Part shown: positions 6,306 to 13,713 of the stretch, in pieces | Layout: every line of letters starts with the position of its first letter | Position numbering within the stretch: position 1 is the stretch's first letter | Assembly (NCBI GenBank): GCA_020060765.1 | Contig: JAGUZQ010000021.1 | Coordinates: 1-52,493, forward strand | DNA: 52,493 nt | Reading direction: 5' to 3' | Source: Planctomycetota bacterium | GTDB taxonomy: Bacteria > Planctomycetota > SZUA-567 | Translations under genes and position numbers: made by a program | The notes under the pieces: generated by a model | What the model was told of the DNA's origin: nothing | Seen by the model: the letters and a program-made list of their open reading frames with translations, nothing else | The model's database searches: none

Positions 6306-8429
6306 ATGAGTGTCATTTCGATTAACCCGAAAATTCTTACCGCGACAAAAAAACCGGCAAATATTACCTGTAAAGTAACGTCGTCGAAATGCGGCGAGGG
6401 AGAGGAATTTTTGGTGACTTTGCGTAACGACGGCAAGACTGCGGCGCGGATCGACAGCGTGGAGTTATTTTCCAAGTCTTTCATTACTAAGGAATTACGT
6501 GTCTTCCGGCAAGGTTTTCTCATGCCGGGCGATCCTTGTGGATTTTTCACTCTGGAGGCGGGAAAAGAGGCGCCAGCCATACACTATCGGCAAGCGTTGC
6601 CCTGCACCGCAACCCAGATCACCAGTCATACCATGACTGTAATCGAGCTGCCGAAAAGCGAAAAGCTGCTTTTGTGCGGCTTTACCCAAGGCAGGAAATA
6701 CGAGCACTTATTTCTGTTAGACACTGCCGGAAAAGGAGTTACAGTTTCAGCGCAGACTTTGCTGGAGGGGATTTCCCTGCAACCGGGAGAAAGTTTGGAG
6801 TTGGAGCCGCTGCTGCTGCTGGAAAGCAAAGACTATACTTATCTGGTCGAAACCTACGCCGATCTGCTGGCTGAAAAGAACCACGCGCGCGTCCCGAAGA
6901 AAACCGTGACCGGCTGGATCGACTGGCAGTATTACCGCGAAGAGAAAAACGAGAAAGACATTCTCCTTAACGCTATAGAAATGAATGAGTTACGGAAGAA
7001 AGGCTACCCGCTGGAATACGTCGTAGTCGACGGCGGATGGTGCCCGTACGCGTCGGAGTGGCTGGAGGCGGGCGCGAAATTTCCTTCCGGTCTGAAAAAA
7101 CTTTCGCGTCAGTTGGACAAACTTGGTTTGAAACTCGGCCTGTGGTTTGCGCCCTACATTACCAACGTCGCCACGCGGGTGGTGAAGGAACATCCGGAAT
7201 GGCTGATGCTGGACGACGACGGCAAGCGGCTGCATCGTCCCGGCTCCAACGTGGGCGAGTGTCACATGATCGATTACACCGTACCGGGCGCGATGGAGTG
7301 GATGCGTAACATCGTGCGGGTGATGGTGAAGGACTGGGGCGTGAAATACCTCAAGCTCGATGGCCCGGCGACGGCGCATTACGTCGGCGGCAAATTGCAC
7401 GATCACGACATGACCACGGTGGCGATGATAACCGAAACTCTTAAAGTTATCCGCGAGGAATGCGGCGAGGATGTTCTGATCGAGGGCGAGGGGCTGTACG
7501 CGCCGTCGGTCGGCTATGTCGATACTCAGCGCACCACCCAGGACAACAAGCCGTCCTGGTATAACCCCGACCGCGGCACGCCTGACCTCAAGGAAAACAT
7601 GAAAAACGACATGCTGTCGGCGTTCATGCACGGGAGGCTGTGGCACAACCACCGCGAGAACGTGATTCTGCGCGATTTCCTGTCGCCCTTCCACGCGCGC
7701 GTCGGCAGGAAAGACCTGATGCTGACCGACAACGAGTTGAAACTGCAACTCACCGCGTCGATGTTCGGCGGCGGGGCGCTGCTGCTGACCGACCCGCTGG
7801 CGGAACTGGCGCGCACTCCGGAAAGATTGGAACTGGCGGGAACCTTTTTGCCCCACGCGGAAGACCTGCGCGTGCGGCCGTTGGACACATTCAATCCCGA
7901 CGGCAGCCAGCCCGCCCTTTATCACGCGACTGTTTCGCGGTCGTGGGAGGAGTGGCATCTGCTGGGGGTGTTCAACTGGGACGACAGTCACCGCAATTTC
8001 AAAATCCCCCTGAATAAAATCACCGGCGGCGGGACGTGGCACGCGTTTGAATTCTGGACGGAAAAGTATCTCGGCAGATTCAATAAGGATTTCGTTCTGG
8101 CAGACGTTCCCGCCCACGCCTGCCGGTTGCTGGCGATAAGGAAAGATTTGCGCCGTCCGCAGATTGTCGGCAGCAACCTGCACCTCTGTCAGGGGGCGGT
8201 TGAATTTGAAAAAGTGGCGTATGAGAATAACTGCCTGCGAGTTAGCATCAAGCATTTCCTGCAGAAAGGAAAGTCGCTGTGGCTGCACGTGCCGCGCAAT
8301 TTCGCGCTTGCAAAGACTGACACGAATGCGAAAAATATGCTGGTTGACGATCGCGCGCGGGAGATTATTAAAATCGAATTCGACGGCAGCCGCAGGACGG
8401 AGTTTGAGTTCAGGTTCAAACGCGGGTGA
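6306..8429 (+). CDS. GH36-family glycosidase (alpha-galactosidase-like)
   Basis: The 707-aa protein has an N-terminal beta-sandwich (about 1-210), a TIM-barrel core (about 215-560) and a C-terminal beta domain, the order seen in clan GH-D enzymes. The barrel begins with GWIDWQYY and includes VVVDGGW, LGLWFAPYI and KYLKLDG, where the Asp is the expected retaining nucleophile (K-x-D motif). The acid/base is probably the Asp in DTQRTTQDNKPSW, which is less certain. No signal peptide is seen, so it should be cytoplasmic. The ribosome site AAGGAAA precedes ATG 6306. Alpha-galactosidase or raffinose-type activity is the default guess; other GH36 specificities are possible. Confidence 0.8.
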   Translation: MSVISINPKILTATKKPANITCKVTSSKCGEGEEFLVTLRNDGKTAARIDSVELFSKSFITKELRVFRQGFLMPGDPCGFFTLEAGKEAPAIHYRQALPCTATQITSHTMTVIELPKSEKLLLCGFTQGRKYEHLFLLDTAGKGVTVSAQTLLEGISLQPGESLELEPLLLLESKDYTYLVETYADLLAEKNHARVPKKTVTGWIDWQYYREEKNEKDILLNAIEMNELRKKGYPLEYVVVDGGWCPYASEWLEAGAKFPSGLKKLSRQLDKLGLKLGLWFAPYITNVATRVVKEHPEWLMLDDDGKRLHRPGSNVGECHMIDYTVPGAMEWMRNIVRVMVKDWGVKYLKLDGPATAHYVGGKLHDHDMTTVAMITETLKVIREECGEDVLIEGEGLYAPSVGYVDTQRTTQDNKPSWYNPDRGTPDLKENMKNDMLSAFMHGRLWHNHRENVILRDFLSPFHARVGRKDLMLTDNELKLQLTASMFGGGALLLTDPLAELARTPERLELAGTFLPHAEDLRVRPLDTFNPDGSQPALYHATVSRSWEEWHLLGVFNWDDSHRNFKIPLNKITGGGTWHAFEFWTEKYLGRFNKDFVLADVPAHACRLLAIRKDLRRPQIVGSNLHLCQGAVEFEKVAYENNCLRVSIKHFLQKGKSLWLHVPRNFALAKTDTNAKNMLVDDRAREIIKIEFDGSRRTEFEFRFKRG

Positions 8430-8469
8430 GGGAGGTGATGGATTTGGATATTTCAAAGGGGTTAAGGGG

Positions 8470-8635
8470 CAATACGGTTTAATTAAGGGATAAAACTTGT
8501 ACCGTCATTCCTGCGAAGGCAGGAATCCAGGAGGTGTTGCGTGCGGTTCTCCCACTGGATTCCTGCCTTCGCAGGAATGACGTGCGTAACTTTATTCTCA
8601 AAACAGAACGTTATGTCCTCAATTAAACCGTATTG
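8470..8635. repeat. MITE-like palindromic repeat, copy A (166 bp)
   Basis: The outer ends are inverted repeats, CAATACGGTTTAATTAAGG at 8470-8488 and its near reverse complement at 8617-8635. The interior has a long palindrome made of GTCATTCCTGCGAAGGCAGG and its inverse around GGTGTTGCGTGCGG. Three further copies lie at about 9988, 11276 and 13557. The dRS3-like core (ATTCCTGC...GCAGGAAT) resembles dispersed repeats known from many bacteria. No coding capacity. Confidence 0.75.
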
Positions 8636-8704
8636 GGTGAAGCCTTTCCCCTTTGACCCCCAATCCCCCTGAAAGGGGGAGAACTTTTTAAAAGGAAAAT
8701 AACC

Positions 8705-9955
8705 ATGAAAACTGATCCAGTCATGCTGAACAAATCCGCCCGCGCCAACGGCGAAATCATGGGCAAACAGTGCGCGAAATATCTGCGCCTGCGACTGGCG
8801 GCCACCCGCAAACAGCAGAAGCTGAAGCGCATCTCTGACGCGGAAAAAATTGCGCGCGTGAATGACTTCACCAAGGTTTTGAAAAAGACCGCGCCTGACT
8901 GGCTGGAGGAAGTTGCAGGTCTTGCGGCTGGCGCGAAGGTGAAGGCGGAAGACATCCTTTACTTGAACTGTCTCCCTGTCGGTTTTTACCAGCCCGGCGG
9001 CAACAACTGCACCTCGTTTATCCGGATAGGCAAAAAGGAAAACTGGCTTTTCAAAATCCGGGACGAGCGTAACCACATCCAGCAGTTCGGCATCAGGCAG
9101 AACGGCAAACTCTTGCGGCTGCAATACGGCGTCGATATCGGCAACCTCGGCGTGGCGCATTCCTTCAACTCCGCCGCCGTCGCGGGCGCCAACGATACCG
9201 GTTCGCGTACCAAACTGGTGGGCGAAAGCGTCAGCCTGAACGACTGCCACGTCCTGCGCTGGCTGTCGGAGCGGGCTTGCAACGTCGGCGAGGTGCCGGG
9301 GCTGTTTGAAAAACTCCTTGCCACCGGTTTTGTTGGCGGCGCGGGCAAGGAGCGGGGCATGATCCTGCTGTTTGCCGACCCGGAGCGTGGGCTGGTGCTC
9401 GAAAGCGCGGGCGAAAATTTCGCGACGCGTTTTATCGAAAAAGGCACTTACGTCGTTTCAAACCATTTTCTCCTGCCCGAAGCGAAAAAGTGGCAATCGG
9501 CCGCGCCTGATATCAACACCACGAAACGCAAAACGCGGATGGAGGAATTGCTTAAAAAAGCCGGGGCGTCGCTTTCTCCGCTGGACGTGTTTGCCATCTC
9601 CCGCGACCGCAAGCACGCGCCGCACTCGCTGTGCAACGACGATCTGAAACATTTCTGGATGACGATCTCCACGCAGTTGGCTATAATTAACCGCGCCAGT
9701 CCGGAGGAGTCGGTGAATTTCGTCTGTTGCGGCAACACGCGGCAATCGGTTTTCCTGCCGGTGCCGCTGGCGCGAATTGCTAACGACCCGCGCGCGCTGG
9801 GCGGAGATTTCTACGCCAGAGCCGACCGCCTCTACCGGCGCGACGGTTGCGCGGGCGGACTGGCGAAGACGCAGAAATCCTTTGAGCGCGAAGCTATGCT
9901 CGATACGCAGGCGGATTGGTGGGGGGAGGCGTATAAGGTGCTTGGTAGGGACTGA
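8705..9955 (+). CDS. Peptidase C45-like acyltransferase (acyl-CoA:6-APA acyltransferase family)
   Basis: The 416-aa product resembles the N-terminal-nucleophile family of isopenicillin-N acyltransferases. Cys102, in GGNNCTSFIRI, is placed where the family cleaves its own chain and exposes the catalytic Cys; the usual residue before it is Gly, whereas here it is Asn. AHSFNSA, the SERACNVGEV segment and the closing motif VSNHF are also in family order. Members act as amidases or acyltransferases on small amides. No signal peptide is evident. The start has an AAAAGGAAA ribosome site. Substrate unknown; the Asn before the nucleophile makes autoprocessing uncertain. Confidence 0.7.
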   Translation: MKTDPVMLNKSARANGEIMGKQCAKYLRLRLAATRKQQKLKRISDAEKIARVNDFTKVLKKTAPDWLEEVAGLAAGAKVKAEDILYLNCLPVGFYQPGGNNCTSFIRIGKKENWLFKIRDERNHIQQFGIRQNGKLLRLQYGVDIGNLGVAHSFNSAAVAGANDTGSRTKLVGESVSLNDCHVLRWLSERACNVGEVPGLFEKLLATGFVGGAGKERGMILLFADPERGLVLESAGENFATRFIEKGTYVVSNHFLLPEAKKWQSAAPDINTTKRKTRMEELLKKAGASLSPLDVFAISRDRKHAPHSLCNDDLKHFWMTISTQLAIINRASPEESVNFVCCGNTRQSVFLPVPLARIANDPRALGGDFYARADRLYRRDGCAGGLAKTQKSFEREAMLDTQADWWGEAYKVLGRD

Positions 9956-9987
9956 GGGACTAAATCGCATTAAAATCCCCCTCTCCC

Positions 9988-10153
9988 CAATACGGTTTAA
10001 TTAAGGAAAAACTTGTACCGTCATTCCCGCGAAGGCGGGAATCCAGGCGGGGAAACCGTACGCAACACCTCCTGGATTCCCGCCTTCGCGGGAATGACGA
10101 CCGTAACTTTATTTGCAAAACAGGAAGCTTGTCCCCTTAATTCGACCGTATTG
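9988..10153. repeat. MITE-like palindromic repeat, copy B (166 bp)
   Basis: It has the same length and outer ends as copy A (CAATACGGTTTAATTAAGG at 9988-10006; inverse at 10135-10153). The central spacer is inverted relative to copy A (CCGTACGCAACACC). It is preceded at 9964-9983 by an exact 20-bp piece of the end of the other repeat (4229-4465), which suggests insertion into or next to an older element. Confidence 0.75.
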
Positions 10154-10227
10154 CCTCTAACTCCCCCTGGGAGGGGGAGAATCTATAATGTTGCTCCCTT
10201 ATTTGCGGAGTGCGAAACGGATAATAA

Positions 10228-11298
10228 ATGACTAAACAGGAAACCGCCGCACAGGCTATACGCGACTGGATCGGGTCGGGGAAGTACGCTCCCGGCGCGC
10301 AACTGCCGCCGATCGCGGAGATGGCCAAGGCGCTGAACCTCACCTCGCAACCGGTGCGCCAGGCTATCGCCATCCTCGCGCGCGAAAACCTGGTCTATAC
10401 CGTCAACGGCAGAGGCACCTTCGTCGCCGACGAAAATTCAAAATGTTCCTCTCTCACCGTACTTGTCTCTGAACCTCGCGCGCTCAGTCGGGGACGCGAC
10501 GATCCCAGCTGGTTTCTGCTGCCGGAAATTTTCTCCGGCATCTCCCGCGCGGCGGAACGGGAGCGGATTTCCCTTACCACCTGTTTCTCCAGCGATTTCT
10601 CCGGCGGGTACGATCCGCTTTTCCGCCGGATGCGCGAGGAGCGGTCGCTGGGGCTGATCCTGGTCTCTGTTTTCGGCAACGCCCTGATCTCCGCCTGCGC
10701 GGAAAAGATCGGGCTGCACCGCGTCGTGCGCGCGCATCCGGGCGACTTCCCCACTTTCCTGAACGAAGTGAAACTCGACTATCGCCCCGGCATGTTCGCC
10801 TTGCTGCAACAGGCGTATGATTACGGCCACCGCGAATTCGCCTTTCTCTATGGCGTAAACGTGACTGCGCAATACGGGCATCTGGAACGCTATCGTTGCG
10901 CGGTGGATTTTCTGCAGGAACACGGCCTCTCCCCGCAGAGGATGATCGCCACTCGCGGCACCGCGATGGACGGCTACCGGGCGACGCTGCAACTGCTGGA
11001 GAAATCGCCGGAGACGACGCTGATTTTCGCCGTCACCGACGAGCGCGCCAAAGGGGTTTTGCAGGCTTTGCGCGATAAGGGAGTGACTCCCGGCAAAGAG
11101 ATTTCCGTCATCGGTTTCGACGACATGCCGGAAGCGGCTGAGTTGGAATTGGCGACGGTGCGCGCGCCCCGCGACCTGATCGGCGAAAAAGCGGTGGAAA
11201 TCCTGCGCCGGGGCGCTGCCGAAAAACTCGATCGCCAGGAAATTGTCGTGCCTACCATCCCCGTCCCGCGTTCCTCGCTGGGGATTAATCGAGGATAA
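10228..11298 (+). CDS. GntR-headed, LacI-type transcriptional regulator
   Basis: The 356-aa protein has a GntR winged helix-turn-helix at residues 1-70 (AQAIRDWIGSGKYAPGAQLP then LNLTSQPVRQAIAILARENL and VNGRGTFV). The rest is a periplasmic-binding-protein-like sensor domain of the LacI/GalR type, with FAVTDERAKGVLQAL, ISVIGFDDMPEA and IVVPTIPVPRSSLG at the end. Such chimeric regulators usually respond to sugars. The nearby GH36, isomerase and epimerase genes are plausible targets, but no operator was identified. Its last codons run into repeat copy C, which supplies the stop codon. Confidence 0.85.
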   Translation: MTKQETAAQAIRDWIGSGKYAPGAQLPPIAEMAKALNLTSQPVRQAIAILARENLVYTVNGRGTFVADENSKCSSLTVLVSEPRALSRGRDDPSWFLLPEIFSGISRAAERERISLTTCFSSDFSGGYDPLFRRMREERSLGLILVSVFGNALISACAEKIGLHRVVRAHPGDFPTFLNEVKLDYRPGMFALLQQAYDYGHREFAFLYGVNVTAQYGHLERYRCAVDFLQEHGLSPQRMIATRGTAMDGYRATLQLLEKSPETTLIFAVTDERAKGVLQALRDKGVTPGKEISVIGFDDMPEAAELELATVRAPRDLIGEKAVEILRRGAAEKLDRQEIVVPTIPVPRSSLGINRG

Positions 11299-11442
11299 AT
11301 CTTTCGATTTTGAAAATATGAGTTACAAACCGTCATTCCCGCGAAGGCGGGAATCCAGGCGGTGTTGCGTGCGGTTTTCCCACTGGATTCCCGCCTTCGC
11401 AGGAATGACGGTACAAGTTTTTTGATTAAATAAACTGTATTG
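11276..11442. repeat. MITE-like palindromic repeat, copy C, inverted orientation
   Basis: The core GTCATTCCCGCGAAGGCGGG and its inverse are intact. The right end CTGTATTG (to 11442) matches the outer repeat. The left part aligns with the inverted right arm of copy A through GAGG, ATAA and AGTTAC. Its left end is embedded in the final codons of the upstream regulator gene, so the boundary there is approximate. Confidence 0.65.
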
Positions 11443-11625
11443 GCTCCAGCTCTCCCTGAAAAGGGGGAGAAGGTCATTGTTTCGCGTTTGTCCTCCCTTT
11501 CCCCGTGTAGCCGCGCTTGCGAGCGTCCCACCTTTTGCTTGACAGCAGGCGTTTTCCCCCTAAACTTATAGCTTCAAAATAACTGTTTCTTTCGCTTTCC
11601 CGATTTACCGAAGGAATTGGCGTAT

Positions 11626-12294
11626 ATGGAATTATATCTGTTGTGGGGCGTCGTAGCCGTGATCATGGTCATGTCGATCGTCTGGCACGAGGTCGCCCAC
11701 GGTTACATGGCCTATCTGCTGGGCGACGATACCGCCTATCTGCAGGGGCGGCTTTCGCTTAATCCGGTGCGGCATATCGATCCGTTCATGACGATCATGC
11801 TGCCTGCGTTTCTGTTGATAATGACAAAAGGCGCTTTCGTTTTCGGCGGAGCGAAACCGGTTATGATTAACCCCTACCGCTTTCGCAATCCGCAGCGGGG
11901 AATGATGTGGACGGGGCTGGCCGGGCCGCTGGCGAATATTGCTATCGCCCTGCTGCTGGCGGCTATGTTCCATTTTCTCCACTTGGTGAACGGATTTTTC
12001 TTTGCCAACACGGGACCGTCTCTGGCGGACGGGATTCTGAGCCATTGCATCATACTGAATCTTTTTCTGGCCGGATTCAACATGGTGCCGGTGCCGCCGT
12101 TGGACGGTTCCAGGGTGCTGGCGGGAATTGTCAGCTATTTCGACCGCGAAAAGGCGGCCTGGATTTCCTCGCTGGACAGGTATGGGTTCATGCCCATAGT
12201 AATCTTGTTCATGGTTGATTCATATGTGTTTCCCGTGCTCTCTTACGTCGGGCACTGGTGCATGGTAATTACCGTTTTTCTACTGGGCGGTTGA
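11626..12294 (+). CDS. Site-2 protease family protein (M50), integral membrane
   Basis: Start ATG 11626 is preferred (222 aa) because AAGGA lies 10 bp upstream. HEVAH in the first membrane helix supplies the zinc-binding HExxH. The second conserved motif, NMVPVPPLDGSRV, supplies the Asp ligand. About five or six hydrophobic helices are visible, and the protein is short, as in the FpvI/YwhC-like M50 subgroup without PDZ domains. It probably cleaves membrane-bound substrates; which ones is unknown. It lies 12 bp before scpA, an arrangement common for this M50 subgroup and inferred to be an operon. Confidence 0.85.
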   Translation: MELYLLWGVVAVIMVMSIVWHEVAHGYMAYLLGDDTAYLQGRLSLNPVRHIDPFMTIMLPAFLLIMTKGAFVFGGAKPVMINPYRFRNPQRGMMWTGLAGPLANIAIALLLAAMFHFLHLVNGFFFANTGPSLADGILSHCIILNLFLAGFNMVPVPPLDGSRVLAGIVSYFDREKAAWISSLDRYGFMPIVILFMVDSYVFPVLSYVGHWCMVITVFLLGG

Positions 12295-12306
12295 GGCGGA
12301 GTTGGC

Positions 12307-13560
12307 ATGGCGCACGACATAGCGGTTGAGAATACTTTTCGCGGGCCGATGGACCTGCTGCTTTATCTCGTCAAGCGCGACGAGATAGACATACACGACA
12401 TTCCCATCAGCCACCTCACCACCGAGTATCTGGCGGAGATGGACAAGCTGGACGACCTCGACGTCGACGTGGCGAGCGAATTCATGAGCATGGCGTCGAT
12501 GCTGGTGGAAATCAAAAGCCGGATGCTGCTGCCGCCCACCACCAGCGAGGAAGACGAGGACGAGGACAACTTCGACCCGCGTGCGGGACTGGTGCAGGCG
12601 TTGCTGGAATACAAGCGCTTCAAGGAAGCCGCCGCGTTGCTGGGAGATATGGCCGAATACCACGCCGGGCGTTTCGCGCGCCTCGCCCCGCAGATGAATT
12701 TCGACGACCAGGAGGAAGGCACGATCGAGGAAGTAGGCTCGCTCGACCTCTACGTCGCGTTCGAGAAGATGATCCGCAACATGCTCGCCAGCGAAGCGCA
12801 GGAGATCGTCTACGACGAGGTGCCGACCGAAACCCGCATCAGGCAGATTATGGAAACCGTTGACCTGGTCGGTTCCGCCCGGTTCTCGCTGCTGCTCAGT
12901 TCCGAACCTACCAAGGGCGAGATGGTCGGCTTTTTCATCGCAATGCTGGAAATCATCCGCCTGAAAAAAATCTGGGCGCGCCAGTCCGCCGACTTCTCCG
13001 ACATCATCATTGAAAAACGCGAGTCCGGCGACGAGCGCTATGCCTTGCCCGCGACCGACGATGCGGAATCATCCCCGGTTCCCAACAAATTATGCCTGGC
13101 GCCGCTGTTTCCGCCAGTGCCGTTCGCGGCGGGGCAGACCTATTTCTGCGCGGGAAGGTCTGGCGTGTTCCCGGCCGCCGAAGTGTTTATGGCGCTGCCG
13201 GTGGCTTCGCCCAGGCCGAAACTCGCCCTGTTCAACCCGGTCAGGACTTATGCGAAATTCATCCACGATCCGGACGCGATTTCCCTATTGCCTGAGATCG
13301 AGCCGGTTTTGCCTGAACCACGGGAGGTTGCGCCGCGTCTTATGAAGCAGGCGGCGGAAGCGGTGTTGATTGAATTTATGCCAAGCTTTCAGGCCGGCTT
13401 TTCCGCTCCGCCGGTGCTGTTTGGATTGAAGCGGGAGACTGCCGCTGCGGTTGGCGCGGAACAGCGCCTGCCTGCTTTTCCCGCCGCCGGGAGTTCCCGT
13501 CCGCCGCGCGCGGTTATGCGGGCGACTACCGGGGCGGGGAGGTTCAGGCTGTTTCCATAA
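12307..13560 (+). CDS. scpA: Segregation and condensation protein A with a long C-terminal extension
   Basis: Residues 1 to about 240 are ScpA, the kleisin that bridges Smc in chromosome condensation: FRGPMDLLLYLVKRDEIDIHDI at the N-terminus, EFMSMASMLVEIKSRMLLP, an acidic loop, and a C-terminal winged helix ending in LLEYKRF and GFFIAMLEIIRL...ADFSDIII. The usual family length is about 250, but here a further ~175 aa rich in Pro, Ala and Arg follow with no recognised domain. Base composition of the tail resembles the body. No scpB is adjacent. The stop codon lies at the edge of repeat copy D. Confidence 0.85.
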   Translation: MAHDIAVENTFRGPMDLLLYLVKRDEIDIHDIPISHLTTEYLAEMDKLDDLDVDVASEFMSMASMLVEIKSRMLLPPTTSEEDEDEDNFDPRAGLVQALLEYKRFKEAAALLGDMAEYHAGRFARLAPQMNFDDQEEGTIEEVGSLDLYVAFEKMIRNMLASEAQEIVYDEVPTETRIRQIMETVDLVGSARFSLLLSSEPTKGEMVGFFIAMLEIIRLKKIWARQSADFSDIIIEKRESGDERYALPATDDAESSPVPNKLCLAPLFPPVPFAAGQTYFCAGRSGVFPAAEVFMALPVASPRPKLALFNPVRTYAKFIHDPDAISLLPEIEPVLPEPREVAPRLMKQAAEAVLIEFMPSFQAGFSAPPVLFGLKRETAAAVGAEQRLPAFPAAGSSRPPRAVMRATTGAGRFRLFP

Positions 13561-13700
13561 GGAAAAACTTGTACTGTCATTCCCGCGAAGGCGGGAATCC
13601 AGGAGGTGTTGCGTGCGGTTTCTCCCCTGGATTCCCGCCTTCGCGGGAATGACGACATAAAGATTTTGCGATAAAACAGGCATGAATATCCATTCCGGCG
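13557..13700. repeat. MITE-like palindromic repeat, copy D
   Basis: The core GTCATTCCCGCGAAGGCGGG, spacer GGTGTTGCGTGCGG and inverse core are intact. The left arm TAAGGAAAAACTTGTACTG matches copies A and B, and its TAA is the stop codon of scpA. The right arm has drifted and its end is uncertain. Confidence 0.65.
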
Positions 13701-13713
13701 GGGAGGCAGCGCG

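Noticed and set aside
6990..8456. 488-codon minus-strand frame opposite the GH36 gene
   Set aside because: Shadow of the glycosidase; low-complexity His/Arg/Val composition and no motif.
8504..13655. Possible CRISPR-like repeats (recurrent GTCATTCC...GGAATCC strings)
   Set aside because: The copies are kilobases apart, palindromic and flanked by inverted repeats, with no regular spacers and no cas genes; they are MITE-like elements.
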